From the NCBI RefSeq assembly GCF_900103405.1, contig NZ_FNHX01000006.1, positions 177,244 through 241,243 of the forward strand: a stretch of 64,000 bases of DNA. The letters are read 5' to 3'. Shown piece by piece: positions 1 to 8,962 of this stretch. This DNA comes from Polaromonas sp. JS666. GTDB taxonomy: Bacteria > Pseudomonadota > Gammaproteobacteria > Burkholderiales > Burkholderiaceae_C. The notes under the pieces are model-generated. The model had not been told where the DNA came from. It saw nothing but the letters and a program-made list of their open reading frames with translations, and made no database searches. Position 1 is the first letter of the stretch. Each line of letters starts with the position of its first letter. A program made the position numbers and the translations under genes.

Positions 1-1891
1 GTTCCTGTTTTTTGCCCGAGAGCGTGCGCGGGATTTCGGGCACGGCAAAAATCTCATTGGGCACAAAACGCGGCGACAGTGCGGTCTTGACGGCCTGGTT
101 GAGTTTGGCCTTCATCGCCTCGTCAAGTTCATGCCCGGGGCGCAGCACCACAAAGAGCGGCATATAACTTTCGCGGCCCAGGTATTCGAGGTCGACAACC
201 ATGGAGTCCAGCACCTCGGGCAGGGCCTCGATGGCGCTGTACAGCTCGCTGGTGCCCATGCGCAGGCCGTGGCGGTTGATGGTGGCATCGCTGCGGCCGT
301 AGATGATGCAGCCTCCCGAACGCGTGACCTTGAGCCAGTCGCCGTGGCGCCAGACGCCGGGGTAGGTGTCGAAGTAGCTGGCCAGATAACGTTGATTGTC
401 CTTGTCGCCCACGAAGTACAGCGGCATGGAGGGCAAGGGCTGGGTGCAGACCAGTTCGCCGACTTCGTCGACCACGGACTCGCCCTTGTCGTTCCAGGCC
501 TCGACGGCGCAGCCCAGGATGCGGCATTGCATTTCGCCAGGGACCACGGGCAGTTCGCGATTGCCGCCGATAAATGCGCCCGCGAAGTCCGTGCCCCCAG
601 AGATATTGCACCACCAAATATTGGGGTTTCCCATCTTCGCGAATTGCGCCGTGCCCCAGCGCTGCGTGTCTTCGCTCAGCGGCGAGCCCGTGGTGCCCAG
701 GGTGCGCAGCCGGCCCAGGTCCCCGCATTGCGCAATGTCTATGCCCGCCTTCATGCAGTTGGCAAAAAAGGCCGCGCCCGCGCCAAAAAAAGTCGCGCCG
801 GTGTTGGCGACAAAACGCCACAGCGTGGTCCAGTCAGGCTGGTCCTTGTTGGTGCCGGCCGGGTTGCCGTCGTAAATGCAGCAGGTGGTGCCGTTGAGCA
901 GGCTGGCGGCCTGAACGTTCCACATGATCCAGCCGGTGGAGCTGTACCAATGAAAGCGTTCGGGATGGGCGGCATCCGCATGGCTGGGTGCCAGGTCGTT
1001 GTGCAGGCGCAGCAGCGCCAGCCCCACCAGGGCCACACCGCCGTGGCCGTGGACGATGGGCTTGGGCAGGCCGGTGGTGCCGCTGGAGTAAACAATCCAC
1101 AGCGGATGCTCAAAAGGCAGCCAGAGCGGTTCGAAGGCCGCGGTTTGTTCATCGTTGCGCGCGACGGCCTGCGCGAAGCTCGCATGGCCGGCCGGCAGGC
1201 CGGAGGACGGGAGGATCTCGTGGATCAGCACATGCGTGACGCTGGGCAGCGCCGCGACGAGTTCTGCCACCGCCTGGTCGCGCGCCATGTCGCGCCCGCC
1301 GTAGTGCACGCCGTTGCAGGCGATCAGCACCTTGGGTGCTATCTGGCGAAAGCGGTCCAGCACGGCAGGCGTGCCCATGTCGGGCGCGCAGACGCTCCAG
1401 ACGGCGCCCAGGCTGACCGTCGCGAGAAAAGCGACCATGGTCTCGGGCGTGTTGGGCAGGTAGGCGGCCACGCGGTCGCCGGGCTGGACGCCCTGCGCCT
1501 TGAGGTGCAAGGCCAGCGAGGCCGACTGCCGGCGCATTTCGGCCCAGCCCAGTTGACGCGCTGGCTCGCCCCTGGCCAGGCTGGCTTCGCCATGGCTCAG
1601 GATGGCAGGCACACCGGCCGCTTCGGCGGCTGCCACATGGCGGAACACCTGCCGCGCGTAATTGCCCTGCGCGCCGGGAAACCATTCGGCGCCCGGCATG
1701 GCGCGCCGGCCCAGCACGGCGGTGTGCGGCGTGGGTGACTGGACTTCAAAATAATCCCAGATACTTTGCCAGAAGGCGTCTATGTCGCTGACCGACCAGC
1801 GCCACAAAGCTTCGTAGTTGTCGAATGACAGGCCGCGCGTGGCCTGCAGCCAATTCTGGTAGTGGCGTATCTGGAACATGGGCACAACCAT
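1..1891 (-). CDS. aacS: acetoacetate-CoA ligase (acetoacetyl-CoA synthetase), 3' end cut by window edge
   Basis: ATP-dependent ligase that activates acetoacetate to acetoacetyl-CoA, feeding ketone-body or polyhydroxybutyrate breakdown products back into metabolism. The minus-strand frame reads continuously from ATG 1891 to the window edge (630 codons). The N-terminus (ALWRWSVSDIDAFWQSIWDY, about residues 28-47) is typical of the acetoacetyl-CoA synthetase subfamily. The adenylate-forming core motif YSSGTTGLPKP lies near 1075-1110. The acyl-AMP lysine motif PRTLSGKK lies at the window edge, so only about 20-30 residues are missing. ATG 1879 is an alternative in-frame start; neither has a clear Shine-Dalgarno sequence. 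Divergent from the RNase H-like gene. Confidence 0.9.
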   Translation of the reverse strand, partial: MVVPMFQIRHYQNWLQATRGLSFDNYEALWRWSVSDIDAFWQSIWDYFEVQSPTPHTAVLGRRAMPGAEWFPGAQGNYARQVFRHVAAAEAAGVPAILSHGEASLARGEPARQLGWAEMRRQSASLALHLKAQGVQPGDRVAAYLPNTPETMVAFLATVSLGAVWSVCAPDMGTPAVLDRFRQIAPKVLIACNGVHYGGRDMARDQAVAELVAALPSVTHVLIHEILPSSGLPAGHASFAQAVARNDEQTAAFEPLWLPFEHPLWIVYSSGTTGLPKPIVHGHGGVALVGLALLRLHNDLAPSHADAAHPERFHWYSSTGWIMWNVQAASLLNGTTCCIYDGNPAGTNKDQPDWTTLWRFVANTGATFFGAGAAFFANCMKAGIDIAQCGDLGRLRTLGTTGSPLSEDTQRWGTAQFAKMGNPNIWWCNISGGTDFAGAFIGGNRELPVVPGEMQCRILGCAVEAWNDKGESVVDEVGELVCTQPLPSMPLYFVGDKDNQRYLASYFDTYPGVWRHGDWLKVTRSGGCIIYGRSDATINRHGLRMGTSELYSAIEALPEVLDSMVVDLEYLGRESYMPLFVVLRPGHELDEAMKAKLNQAVKTALSPRFVPNEIFAVPEIPRTLSGKKQE

Positions 1892-1982
1892 AAACCAAGT
1901 CGGGCGGAGGCGGCCAGCCACGAAGGAGCCGTGGCGTATATTGGCTGGCGGCCGCGTGCCGCCCCACCCCGGAAAGTATTGA

Positions 1983-2426
1983 TTGACCGACCCAGCCTGG
2001 ACGATTCACTGCGACGGCAGCGCCGTGCCCAACCCGGGCCGCATGGGCCTGGGCGCGGTGCTCACGGCGCCCGACGGCACGCGCCACCCGCTGTCCACCC
2101 TGGCGGAGGGCCGGGGCTGCAACAACGAGGCGGAACTGCGCGCGCTGATGGCAGCGCTGCAGGAGGCCAGGCAGCGCGGGGCGACCACGCTGCTGATCCA
2201 CTGCGACAACAGCGTGGTCGTGGAACAACTCGCGGGAACCGCCCTTGAGCCTTTTTTGCGCCTGGCCCCGCTGTTTGGCGAAGTCCGCGCTATGCTGCGG
2301 TCTTTCGCATCAACGCGGCTGGTGTGGATACCACGCCACCGCAACCGTGAGGCCGATGCACTTGCCAGGGCGGCCGTGGGGCTGCTGCCCAAGAGCCCGG
2401 TAGCGGCGCGCAAACGCCGGGCCTGA
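1983..2426 (+). CDS. RNase HI-like protein (reverse-transcriptase-like RNase H fold)
   Basis: A 147-residue RNase H-fold protein. The four acidic catalytic positions are all visible: D11 in HCDGS, E51 after the NN pair, D75 in HCDNS and D125 in READALA, with H119 nearby. It probably cleaves RNA in RNA/DNA hybrids, but the short form without a basic handle is a diverged family and not necessarily the housekeeping RNase HI. The start is a TTG with GGAAAG five bases upstream; no ATG gives an intact first strand, since the next one (2043) would delete D11. It is divergent from aacS, with a 91-bp gap. Confidence 0.85.
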   Translation: MTDPAWTIHCDGSAVPNPGRMGLGAVLTAPDGTRHPLSTLAEGRGCNNEAELRALMAALQEARQRGATTLLIHCDNSVVVEQLAGTALEPFLRLAPLFGEVRAMLRSFASTRLVWIPRHRNREADALARAAVGLLPKSPVAARKRRA

Positions 2427-2472
2427 GCCGGGCGGCCCAAAAACCAGTCCCCAGACAGGGGATTGCACTTTC

Positions 2473-2484
2473 GCACAATCGTGC
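2473..2484. promoter_or_regulatory. Putative TetR operator 1 (GCAC-N4-GTGC)
   Basis: Inverted repeat GCAC-AATC-GTGC preceded by TTTC, 13 bases before the TetR start codon. The same TTTCGCAC-N4-GTGC pattern recurs at 3178-3193 in front of the next operon. Two matching palindromes flanking one regulator gene suggest autoregulation plus control of the downstream genes. Seen in sequence; binding is inferred. Confidence 0.6.
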
Positions 2485-2497
2485 TAATATTCCCGCC

Positions 2498-3118
2498 ATG
2501 GACGCCAAAACCCAGAAAAGCGAAATGACCCGCGCCGCCATCATTGGCGCGGGCATAGACCTGGCTGCGGCGGACGGCCTGGAGGCCATCACCTTGCAGG
2601 CGGTGGCCGACCGCATCGGGCTTTCCAAGAGCGGCGTGTTCTCGCGCATAGGCTCGCGCGAGGCCTTGCAAAAAGCCGTCATTGAAGAGTTCGGCCGGCG
2701 CTTCATCGCCGACGTGTTTGTGCCCGCCATGCAGCAGCCCAAGGGCCTGCCGCGCCTGGAGGCGATCGTGCAGCGCTGGATCGTGCGCACGCGCGATGTC
2801 GAGGCCAAGTCGGGCTGTATTTACACGGCGGGCGCCTTCGAGCTGGACGACCGCGAGGGCGAACTGCGCGATGCGCTGTTCAGCGAGATCACCCGTTGGC
2901 GCGCCGCCTTGCGGCGCACCGTGCTGCAGGCAGTGGAAGCCGGCCACTTGAAGGCCGATACCGATGCGGAGCAGCTGGTCATGGAAGTGAGCAGCATCGC
3001 CATGGGGCTGCTGCACGATGCCCGTTTTCTGCGCGACCCCCGCGCGGCTGAACGGGCTCAGGCATCCTGGGAGCGCCTGATAAAGAGCTACCAGACCGAG
3101 GCAGTCACCAACAAATAA
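2498..3118 (+). CDS. TetR/AcrR family transcriptional regulator
   Basis: A 206-residue one-component repressor. The N-terminal helix-turn-helix spans about residues 10-55 (AIIGAGIDLAAADGLEAITL, then GLSKSGVFSRIGSREAL), and the rest is the helical ligand-binding domain. One palindrome lies 13 bp upstream and a matching one lies 63 bp downstream of the stop, ahead of the small ORF and hydrolase, so it probably represses itself and them. The ligand cannot be read from the sequence. The start is the only ATG downstream of the operator that gives a complete DNA-binding domain. Confidence 0.92.
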   Translation: MDAKTQKSEMTRAAIIGAGIDLAAADGLEAITLQAVADRIGLSKSGVFSRIGSREALQKAVIEEFGRRFIADVFVPAMQQPKGLPRLEAIVQRWIVRTRDVEAKSGCIYTAGAFELDDREGELRDALFSEITRWRAALRRTVLQAVEAGHLKADTDAEQLVMEVSSIAMGLLHDARFLRDPRAAERAQASWERLIKSYQTEAVTNK

Positions 3119-3180
3119 GAGACTAGAGAAGGCGAAAGGGGCAGCAGTGCCTTTTTCAGTGTTTGGGTAACTTTTAATTT

Positions 3181-3194
3181 CGCACGACTGTGCG
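3181..3194. promoter_or_regulatory. Putative TetR operator 2 (CGCAC-N4-GTGCG)
   Basis: Perfect inverted repeat CGCAC-GACT-GTGCG, again preceded by TTT, directly upstream of the ribosome-binding site of the 37-residue ORF. It matches operator 1 at 2473 in sequence and 4-bp spacing. A repressor bound here would block the small-ORF/hydrolase operon. Confidence 0.6.
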
Positions 3195-3210
3195 GAGAAA
3201 TGAGGCAATC

Positions 3211-3324
3211 ATGTTGATCTTGATTATTGGTTTAGGCGTATTCCTCGGCGTTCGCGCCGTGAAGGCGGTCCTGGCTTCGCTGCGTGGTTTGCCGCGCAGC
3301 AACGAAGACTGGATCTGGTACTGA
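3211..3324 (+). CDS. Small membrane protein, 37 aa, TetR-linked
   Basis: A very short ORF with good support. It starts at ATG 3211 with GAGG five bases upstream, lies immediately after the second TetR palindrome, and ends 19 bp before the hydrolase start. The protein has one hydrophobic segment (MLILIIGLGVFLGV), a basic stretch (RAVKAVLASLRGLPR) and an aromatic acidic tail (SNEDWIWY). It is probably a single-span inner-membrane peptide. I do not recognise a named family and assign no function; it may act with, or be co-induced with, the downstream hydrolase. Confidence 0.7.
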   Translation: MLILIIGLGVFLGVRAVKAVLASLRGLPRSNEDWIWY

Positions 3325-3343
3325 AACCGCGGAGCACGACGCC

Positions 3344-4228
3344 ATGACACGCACCTCCCTGCAGGCCACCACGGCCTTTTACAACGCCAGCCCCCTGACG
3401 CGCATCTTCCGCTGGGGCCTGGGCGCTTCGCAGCAGCTGTGGCCGGCGCTGGCCGTGCGCGCGGCCTACCGGCTGTTCGGCACGCCGCTGCCGCCCAAAT
3501 GGATCAGCCGGCGACGCGGCTGGAGCCCCGACTGGCACATCGAGCAATGGCCCTTCGAGGACGCCAGCCTCACGCTGTACTCACGCCCCGTCGCGCCGCA
3601 CGGCCCGGTGGTGCTGCTGGTGCACGGCTGGGGCGGCCATGCCGGGCAGATGCTGGCGCTGGCCGATCGGCTCAGCGCGCAGGGCCTGCGGCCCGTGATT
3701 GTCGAGATGCCGGCGCACGGCCGCAGCAGCGGCTCGGTCAGCAACCTGCCGCAGTTCGCGCGCGTGCTGGAGTACGTGGCGGCGCGGCTGCAGCAGCAGG
3801 GCCACACGCTGCGCGCGGTGGTCGCGCACTCGCTGGCCGCCAATGCCGGCGCCTACGCGGCCAGCCGCGGGCTGGCGGCCGGCCGCCTGGTGCTGCTGGC
3901 GCCACCGGCCTCGCCGCTGGAATACACACGGCTGTTCGCCCATGTGTTCGGCTTGGCCGAATCGACACGCGCGGCGATGCAGCGGCGCATAGAAGCGCGC
4001 GAAGGCATCTTGATGCCGCAGTTCGAGCCCGCCGCGGTCGGCCCGCGCATCAGCCTGCCCACGCTGGTGGTGCATGACCGCCACGACAGCATCAACCGCT
4101 TCGCCGACGGCGTGGCCTACAGCGAGGCGATTGCCGGCGCGCGCCTCATGGCGACCGAAGGCCTGGGCCACCGCAAGATCCTCAAGGACGAGGAAGTGCT
4201 GCGCGAAGTGGCGGCCTTCCTGGCCTGA
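3344..4228 (+). CDS. alpha/beta-hydrolase family protein
   Basis: A 294-residue alpha/beta-hydrolase. HGWGGHAGQM (from residue 94) supplies the oxyanion-hole region. The nucleophile elbow is VAHSLAA with S163, lacking the usual GxSxG glycines. The acid is D245 or D248 in VVHDRHD, and the histidine is H276 in GLGHRKIL. The substrate is unknown; an esterase or lipase-like role on hydrophobic compounds is possible given TetR control. ATG 3344 lies 19 bp after the small membrane ORF, so the two are probably co-transcribed. An upstream in-frame start at 3284 would overlap the small ORF and is less likely. Confidence 0.88.
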   Translation: MTRTSLQATTAFYNASPLTRIFRWGLGASQQLWPALAVRAAYRLFGTPLPPKWISRRRGWSPDWHIEQWPFEDASLTLYSRPVAPHGPVVLLVHGWGGHAGQMLALADRLSAQGLRPVIVEMPAHGRSSGSVSNLPQFARVLEYVAARLQQQGHTLRAVVAHSLAANAGAYAASRGLAAGRLVLLAPPASPLEYTRLFAHVFGLAESTRAAMQRRIEAREGILMPQFEPAAVGPRISLPTLVVHDRHDSINRFADGVAYSEAIAGARLMATEGLGHRKILKDEEVLREVAAFLA

Positions 4229-4320
4229 GCGGCACCTGAGCCGCGCCTGCGCGACGCACCCGCCCTTGTGCGGCGCGTACATTCCCCCTAGCATTGCCTC
4301 ACTTTTTATACAGAGGAGAC

Positions 4321-5610
4321 ATGATGGGAATGCTGGACTGGACGGAAAAAAGCAGCGCGGTACTGCAGCAAGGCGGGGTCATAGGCCCTGATGAACGCCT
4401 GCCCTGGCCGCAGACCGCGGTCATGGGCGTGCAGCACGTGATCGCGATGTTCGGCGCCACGGTGCTGGCGCCCATCCTGATGGGCTTCGATCCCAACATC
4501 GCCATCCTGATGAGCGGCATAGGCACGCTGATCTTTTTCCTCGTCACCGGCGGCAAGGTGCCCAGCTACCTGGGCTCCAGTTTTGCCTTTATCGGTGTGG
4601 TGATCGCCGCCACGGCCTATGCCGGCAAGGGGCCCAACGCCAACCTGGGCGTGGCACTGGGCGGCATCATTGCCTGCGGCGCGCTTTATACGCTGATAGG
4701 CGTGGTGGTGCAGGCCATAGGCACGGGCTGGATAGAGCGTTTCATGCCGCCGGTGGTCACGGGCGCGGTGGTGGCGGTGATAGGCCTGAACCTGGCCGGC
4801 ATTCCCGTCAAGAACATGGCGGCCGGCAATTTCGACGCATGGATGCAGCTGGTGACTTTTGTCAGCGTGGCCCTGGTGGCGGTGATGACGCGCGGCATGG
4901 TGCAGCGCCTGCTGATCCTGGTCGGGCTGATCGTGGCCAGCGTGATTTACGCGGTGCTCACCAACGGCCTGGGCCTGGGCAAGCCCATAGACATTTCGGG
5001 CATCGCCAGCGCGGCCTGGGTCGGCCTGCCGGGCTTTACCACGCCGGTGTTCAACGCCGGCGCCATGCTGCTGATCGCGCCGGTGGCCATCATCCTGGTG
5101 GCGGAGAACCTGGGCCACATCAAGGCGGTGACGGCCATGACCGGCAAGAACCTGGACGTCTACATGGGCCGGGCCTTTATCGGCGACGGCGTGGCCACCA
5201 TGGTCTCGGGCGCTGCTGGCGGCACAGGCGTGACGACCTACGCGGAGAACATCGGCGTGATGGCCGCGACCAAGATCTACTCGACGGCCGTCTTTGTGGT
5301 GGCGGCGCTGATCGCGGTGCTGCTGGGCTTCAGCCCCAAGTTCGGGGCGCTGATCCAGGCCATCCCGCTGCCGGTGATGGGCGGCGTGAGCATTGTGGTG
5401 TTCGGCCTGATCGCCGTGGCAGGCGCCAAGATCTGGGTGGACAACAAGGTCGACTTCTCGGACAACAAGAACCTGATCGTCGCGGCCATCACGCTGGTGC
5501 TGGGCACGGGCGACTTCACGCTGCGCTTCGGCCAGTTCGCGCTGGGCGGCATAGGCACGGCCACCTTCGGCGCCATCCTGCTGTACGCGCTGCTCAACCG
5601 CAAGCGCTGA
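4321..5610 (+). CDS. NCS2 family nucleobase permease (uracil/pyrimidine, UraA/RutG-like)
   Basis: An integral membrane nucleobase:proton symporter of about 429 residues with the 14-segment NCS2 architecture. Substrate-site signatures are present: AENLGHIKAVTAM (Glu and His of TM8) and GGTGVTTYAENIGV (Glu of TM10). The sequence style is closest to RutG/UraA pyrimidine permeases rather than purine permeases. AGGAG at 4314-4318 is two bases from ATG 4321 and five from ATG 4324, so 4324 may be the real start. There are no pyrimidine-catabolic neighbours. The gene ends at a strong bidirectional terminator. Confidence 0.9.
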   Translation: MMGMLDWTEKSSAVLQQGGVIGPDERLPWPQTAVMGVQHVIAMFGATVLAPILMGFDPNIAILMSGIGTLIFFLVTGGKVPSYLGSSFAFIGVVIAATAYAGKGPNANLGVALGGIIACGALYTLIGVVVQAIGTGWIERFMPPVVTGAVVAVIGLNLAGIPVKNMAAGNFDAWMQLVTFVSVALVAVMTRGMVQRLLILVGLIVASVIYAVLTNGLGLGKPIDISGIASAAWVGLPGFTTPVFNAGAMLLIAPVAIILVAENLGHIKAVTAMTGKNLDVYMGRAFIGDGVATMVSGAAGGTGVTTYAENIGVMAATKIYSTAVFVVAALIAVLLGFSPKFGALIQAIPLPVMGGVSIVVFGLIAVAGAKIWVDNKVDFSDNKNLIVAAITLVLGTGDFTLRFGQFALGGIGTATFGAILLYALLNRKR

Positions 5611-5624
5611 GTCGGTCCTCCACA

Positions 5625-5663
5625 AAAAAGCCCCGGCGGGTGATGCACCCGCCGGGGCTTTTT
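5625..5663. terminator. Bidirectional intrinsic terminator
   Basis: An 18-bp stem with perfect arms (AAAAAGCCCCGGCGGGTG and its complement) and a 3-base loop, with A- and T-runs on the outer sides. It lies between the convergent permease and binding-protein genes and can serve both. Confidence 0.9.
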
Positions 5664-5681
5664 GACTTGCGGCCTGGCCGT

Positions 5682-6833
5682 TTAACCGATAAATCGGCCG
5701 CCGGCGCCCAGCACGCCGAGCTCCACAAACTTCGAGCCCGCGAACGGCGGCGCGGCGTAATCGACACTGAAACCGCCGAGGTCGAACTTCTGCAGTCCGG
5801 CCAGCGCGTTGCGCAGCTTGGCGCGCGTCAGCTCGCGGCCGGCGCGCTCCAGGCCTTCGGCCATGACGAGGGTATTGACGTAGCTCTCAAAGCTGACCGG
5901 TGAGAACTCCTGCTGGCCGATGGCGCGCATGGCGGCCTGGTAGTCGCGCACCACTTGCAGCTTGGCACGGTACGGGTCGGGGAAGACCATGGTCAGCGCA
6001 ACGCCGGAACCGGCCGCGCCCAGTGCCTTGATGCCGTCGCCCGACAGCGTGACGCTCAGGCCCGCGATCGGCAGCATGGGCGACGCTTTCTTCAGCGCGC
6101 TGATCAGGCCGACGGACACCGAGCCCGCGGTGCCCAGCAGCACGGCGCCGGGTTTGCCCGCGACGACCTGGTTCACGACCTCAGTGAGGTTTTTGCCGTC
6201 CACGGCCAGCGCCGCCTGCGTCGCGGCCTTGACGCCCTGCGCCTGCAACGCGCGGCCGACGTCGACCAGCACCTCCTTGCCGTAGTCGTTGTCCAGGTAG
6301 ACGACGGCCAGGTCCTTGATGCCCATGCTCACGATGCGCTGCACCAGGCGCTGGGTTTCGTCGGTATAGCTGGCGCGCACATGGAACACATTGCGCATGC
6401 CGGGCTTGCGCAGCGAGGAAGCGCCCGAGCGCGGCCCGACGTAAGGCAGGTTGGACTCTTCAATCAGCGGCACGATGGCAGTGTTGTTGGGCGTGCCCAC
6501 GCAGGACATCAGCGCAAAAATACTGCCGTCGCCAATCATCTTCTTGACGTTGTCGGCGCTGCGCTGCGGCACATAGGCATCGTCCATCATCTGGAACTGC
6601 AGCACCCGGCCGTTGACGCCGCCCTTGGCGTTGATCTGGCCCATGGCGGCATCCACGCCTTGTTTGAGTTCTGCACCGACACCGGCCAGCGGGCCGCTGG
6701 TCGCACCCGTGCAGCCTATGGTGACGGCCTTGGCGGTCAGGCCGTCCTGGGCATAGGCATTGCGGATAAAAGCGGGGGCGGCGGCAAGGGCAGCCATTTG
6801 AGGGGCAAGCGAAAGGAAGCGGCGGCGAAACAT
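5682..6833 (-). CDS. ABC transporter substrate-binding protein, LivK/branched-chain amino acid type
   Basis: A 383-residue periplasmic binding protein of the leucine/amide/aromatic type. The signal peptide is MFRRRFLSLAPQMAALAAA, with cleavage near NAYAQ. Family features are VTIGCTGATSGPLAGVGAELKQGVDAAM, the INAKGGVNGR motif and a C-terminal LQKFDLGGFSVDYA. No permease or ATPase genes adjoin it, so it must share a transporter encoded elsewhere or act as a sensor. The ligand may be an amino acid or an aromatic/aliphatic acid; the sequence does not decide. ATG 6833 is chosen because it places the arginine-rich signal peptide at the N-terminus; the longer frame from 6902 adds non-signal sequence. 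Confidence 0.9.
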   Translation of the reverse strand: MFRRRFLSLAPQMAALAAAPAFIRNAYAQDGLTAKAVTIGCTGATSGPLAGVGAELKQGVDAAMGQINAKGGVNGRVLQFQMMDDAYVPQRSADNVKKMIGDGSIFALMSCVGTPNNTAIVPLIEESNLPYVGPRSGASSLRKPGMRNVFHVRASYTDETQRLVQRIVSMGIKDLAVVYLDNDYGKEVLVDVGRALQAQGVKAATQAALAVDGKNLTEVVNQVVAGKPGAVLLGTAGSVSVGLISALKKASPMLPIAGLSVTLSGDGIKALGAAGSGVALTMVFPDPYRAKLQVVRDYQAAMRAIGQQEFSPVSFESYVNTLVMAEGLERAGRELTRAKLRNALAGLQKFDLGGFSVDYAAPPFAGSKFVELGVLGAGGRFIG

Positions 6834-7032
6834 CGCGAAGAATCTCCAGGGGGCGGCCGTGAAGCCAGAAGAACAAGGCCGTGCGGCCTTGGGGGTGAAC
6901 AACTAGCCGCCGCCCGGCGCAAAAGCGCGGGCCGGCAGCGGAAGCACCGGAGTGTAATGGATTCTAGGTAATAACCCTGATAAACCGTTCGACAACAGGG
7001 ACATCAGGGACGGGCCGCGTGGGCCGCCCGCC

Positions 7033-7371
7033 TTATTTAGCCTGAGCTCGCCCCGTCGCCTTGGCCAGGGCGGCCTTGGTGGCCCTGAGTTCGCGCTCCA
7101 GGTCGGCGCGCTCGTCGATTTGCTGCTCCAGCACCTCGTTGACCTGGGCCAGGTCTTCGGCGGACTCCTGGATGCGGGTTTCCAGGGCATCGGTTTTTTC
7201 CAGCGCCTGGGCGACATCGCCGCTTTGCACATGCGGCGGGATTTCCTGTTTGAGCACCGTGTTGATCACCAGCAGTTCGGCGGCCGACTGTTCCACGGTG
7301 TCTTTCACGGACTCATTCTGGTCAAGCGCGCGTTCCAGTGGCGTGGGTACGGCGGAGAGCGGCTGGGGCAT
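7033..7371 (-). CDS. Hypothetical coiled-coil protein, 112 aa
   Basis: A small soluble acidic protein with no signal peptide. From about residue 15 onward it is predicted helical with heptad spacing of leucine, isoleucine and valine (for example VLKQEIPPHVQSGDVAQALE and LEQQIDERADLERELRATKA), suggesting a coiled coil. It ends in a basic tail, KATGRAQAK. AAGGA precedes ATG 7371. I do not recognise the family. It lies between a binding-protein gene and an AsmA-like gene with gaps of about 170-200 bp and may be monocistronic. Confidence 0.6.
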   Translation of the reverse strand: MPQPLSAVPTPLERALDQNESVKDTVEQSAAELLVINTVLKQEIPPHVQSGDVAQALEKTDALETRIQESAEDLAQVNEVLEQQIDERADLERELRATKAALAKATGRAQAK

Positions 7372-7538
7372 GTCAGGGTCCTTGATAAGGGAGGGCGGGG
7401 TTGTTGCCGGCCATGAACCTGTGCAAAAGCGAGGGCTTACAAACGGTGCGCGGAATCCGCGGACGATTCTACGCTTGCGCCCTGCGGGAAGCCCGCCAAA
7501 GGCCGGGCGCGCGCCGGGGTCTCCATTCAACACAAAGC

Positions 7539-8840
7539 TTATCGAGCTGTGGCAGGTTTGGCCGTGCGTGCAGGCGGCGGCGCGGAGGCGGGCGGCGCCG
7601 GCCCGGGGCTGAAAATTTTTCCCAGTGTGGCCCCTATGCGCGCGCCTATGGCCGTGCCCACGCCCGGCAGCACGGCCGTGCCAACAACGGCGCCCGCGAT
7701 GGCGCTGTTGGGCACTGAGAATTTGACGTTGTCGAGCGGGCCGCTGACGCTGAGCGGAACACCGACGATGCCGTCCACCAGGTCGACGGCGAACTCGGCC
7801 TCGATCTGGCGGTTGGCGACCTTGGCCTGGCCCGAGGCGCTCAATGAACCCGAGGTGGCCTTGAGGTTTGTATATGTGACCACCATGCCCTGCGGCGTGT
7901 TCTGCGTGTCGAACTGGCCGGTGACCGAGTCCAGCGGCGTCTGGCCGGCGTGCTCCCTGCCGGCGCTGCGCACGGCCTTGTCCAGGTCAAAACGCAGCAG
8001 GGTGGACTTGCCGATGTTGAAGGGCGTGCGCGTGTGCAGCGAGCGCGCGAGCTCGCCCACCGTGTCGCCGTCTGCCGAGAGCGTGGTCTGGCCCGAGGCC
8101 TTGCCCGCGATGACGGAGCGGCGATTGAACGCCGCCATCATGCTTTCAACCTCCACGCCCTGCGGCTGCAGCTCGCCCTCCAGGTGCATGCGGCCCTTGG
8201 CGCGGAAATCGAGCCTGACTTCGCCGTGGGCCGTGCCCCCGCCCACATGGATGCGCGCGGCCCAGCGATCTTCCTGGCCCTGGCGCGCCAGGCTCAGGTC
8301 GGTGGCGGGCTTGAAGCCGGGCCGGCGCAGCTCGGCCTTGCGCGGGCGCCAGCCGGGGTCAAAATCGACTTCGCCCTCATAGACCACCGCGATGCCGCGC
8401 CGCGAAATCCAGGTCAGGTCGCGAAACACAAAGCGCGCGAGCGGCAGCTCTTCGGCCGCCGTCTCGTCCTTCTCACGCCCGCCGCCCAGGCCGTGCAGCG
8501 AGAGCTGGGGCACGACGGCGCCCTCCAGGTCGGCCCGGTCTATCTTGATGCGGCGCTGCGCCAGCGCGAACAGGTCGGGATAGGCGGTGAGTTTTTTGAT
8601 CAGTATGGGCTGGGCTTGCTCGGTCGCGACATCTTCAATCACCACGGCGGGCGAAGGCAGCAGCCGCCAGCGCAGCCCGCCCACGCGCACCTTGGTGCCC
8701 AGCTGGGCCTCCAGTTCGGCGGAGGCGCGGCGCGCCAGCTCCTCATCGGATGGCAGCCAATGCAGCAACGCAAGCCACGCGGCGCCCAGCAAAAGCACGG
8801 CAATGCCCAGGCCCAACAGCCACTTGTTTGCGCGTGTCAT
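7539..8840 (-). CDS. AsmA family protein (AsmA-1)
   Basis: A 433-residue AsmA-like envelope protein with an N-terminal membrane anchor (WLLGLGIAVLLLGAAWLALL) followed by a long beta-rich periplasmic region. AsmA-family proteins are implicated in outer-membrane biogenesis and lipid transport between membranes. The C-terminus carries a glycine-zipper-like segment (SAIAGAVVGTAVLPGVGTAI) followed by a proline/alanine tail. A second protein with the same C-terminal pattern lies at 33777-35111. ATG 8840 is used; an upstream TTG at 8861 is in frame. It lies on the opposite strand to the thioesterase, and the two promoters would share the 122-bp gap. Confidence 0.85.
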   Translation of the reverse strand: MTRANKWLLGLGIAVLLLGAAWLALLHWLPSDEELARRASAELEAQLGTKVRVGGLRWRLLPSPAVVIEDVATEQAQPILIKKLTAYPDLFALAQRRIKIDRADLEGAVVPQLSLHGLGGGREKDETAAEELPLARFVFRDLTWISRRGIAVVYEGEVDFDPGWRPRKAELRRPGFKPATDLSLARQGQEDRWAARIHVGGGTAHGEVRLDFRAKGRMHLEGELQPQGVEVESMMAAFNRRSVIAGKASGQTTLSADGDTVGELARSLHTRTPFNIGKSTLLRFDLDKAVRSAGREHAGQTPLDSVTGQFDTQNTPQGMVVTYTNLKATSGSLSASGQAKVANRQIEAEFAVDLVDGIVGVPLSVSGPLDNVKFSVPNSAIAGAVVGTAVLPGVGTAIGARIGATLGKIFSPGPAPPASAPPPARTAKPATAR

Positions 8841-8962
8841 CAAATCATGTCCCTCATGCAAGCCAGCTTAAGCCGCGGCGCCGCTGTTGCCGAGGCGACA
8901 AGTGGCCCACCTGCTGTAGGCCGCAAGCTTATAGTCCTGGTACCTGAGAAAGCCCCATCACC

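Noticed and set aside
131..1738. Long plus-strand open frame across the acetoacetyl-CoA synthetase
   Set aside because: It lies antisense to a gene with clear catalytic motifs and has Arg/His/Gly-rich composition typical of antisense frames in high-GC DNA.
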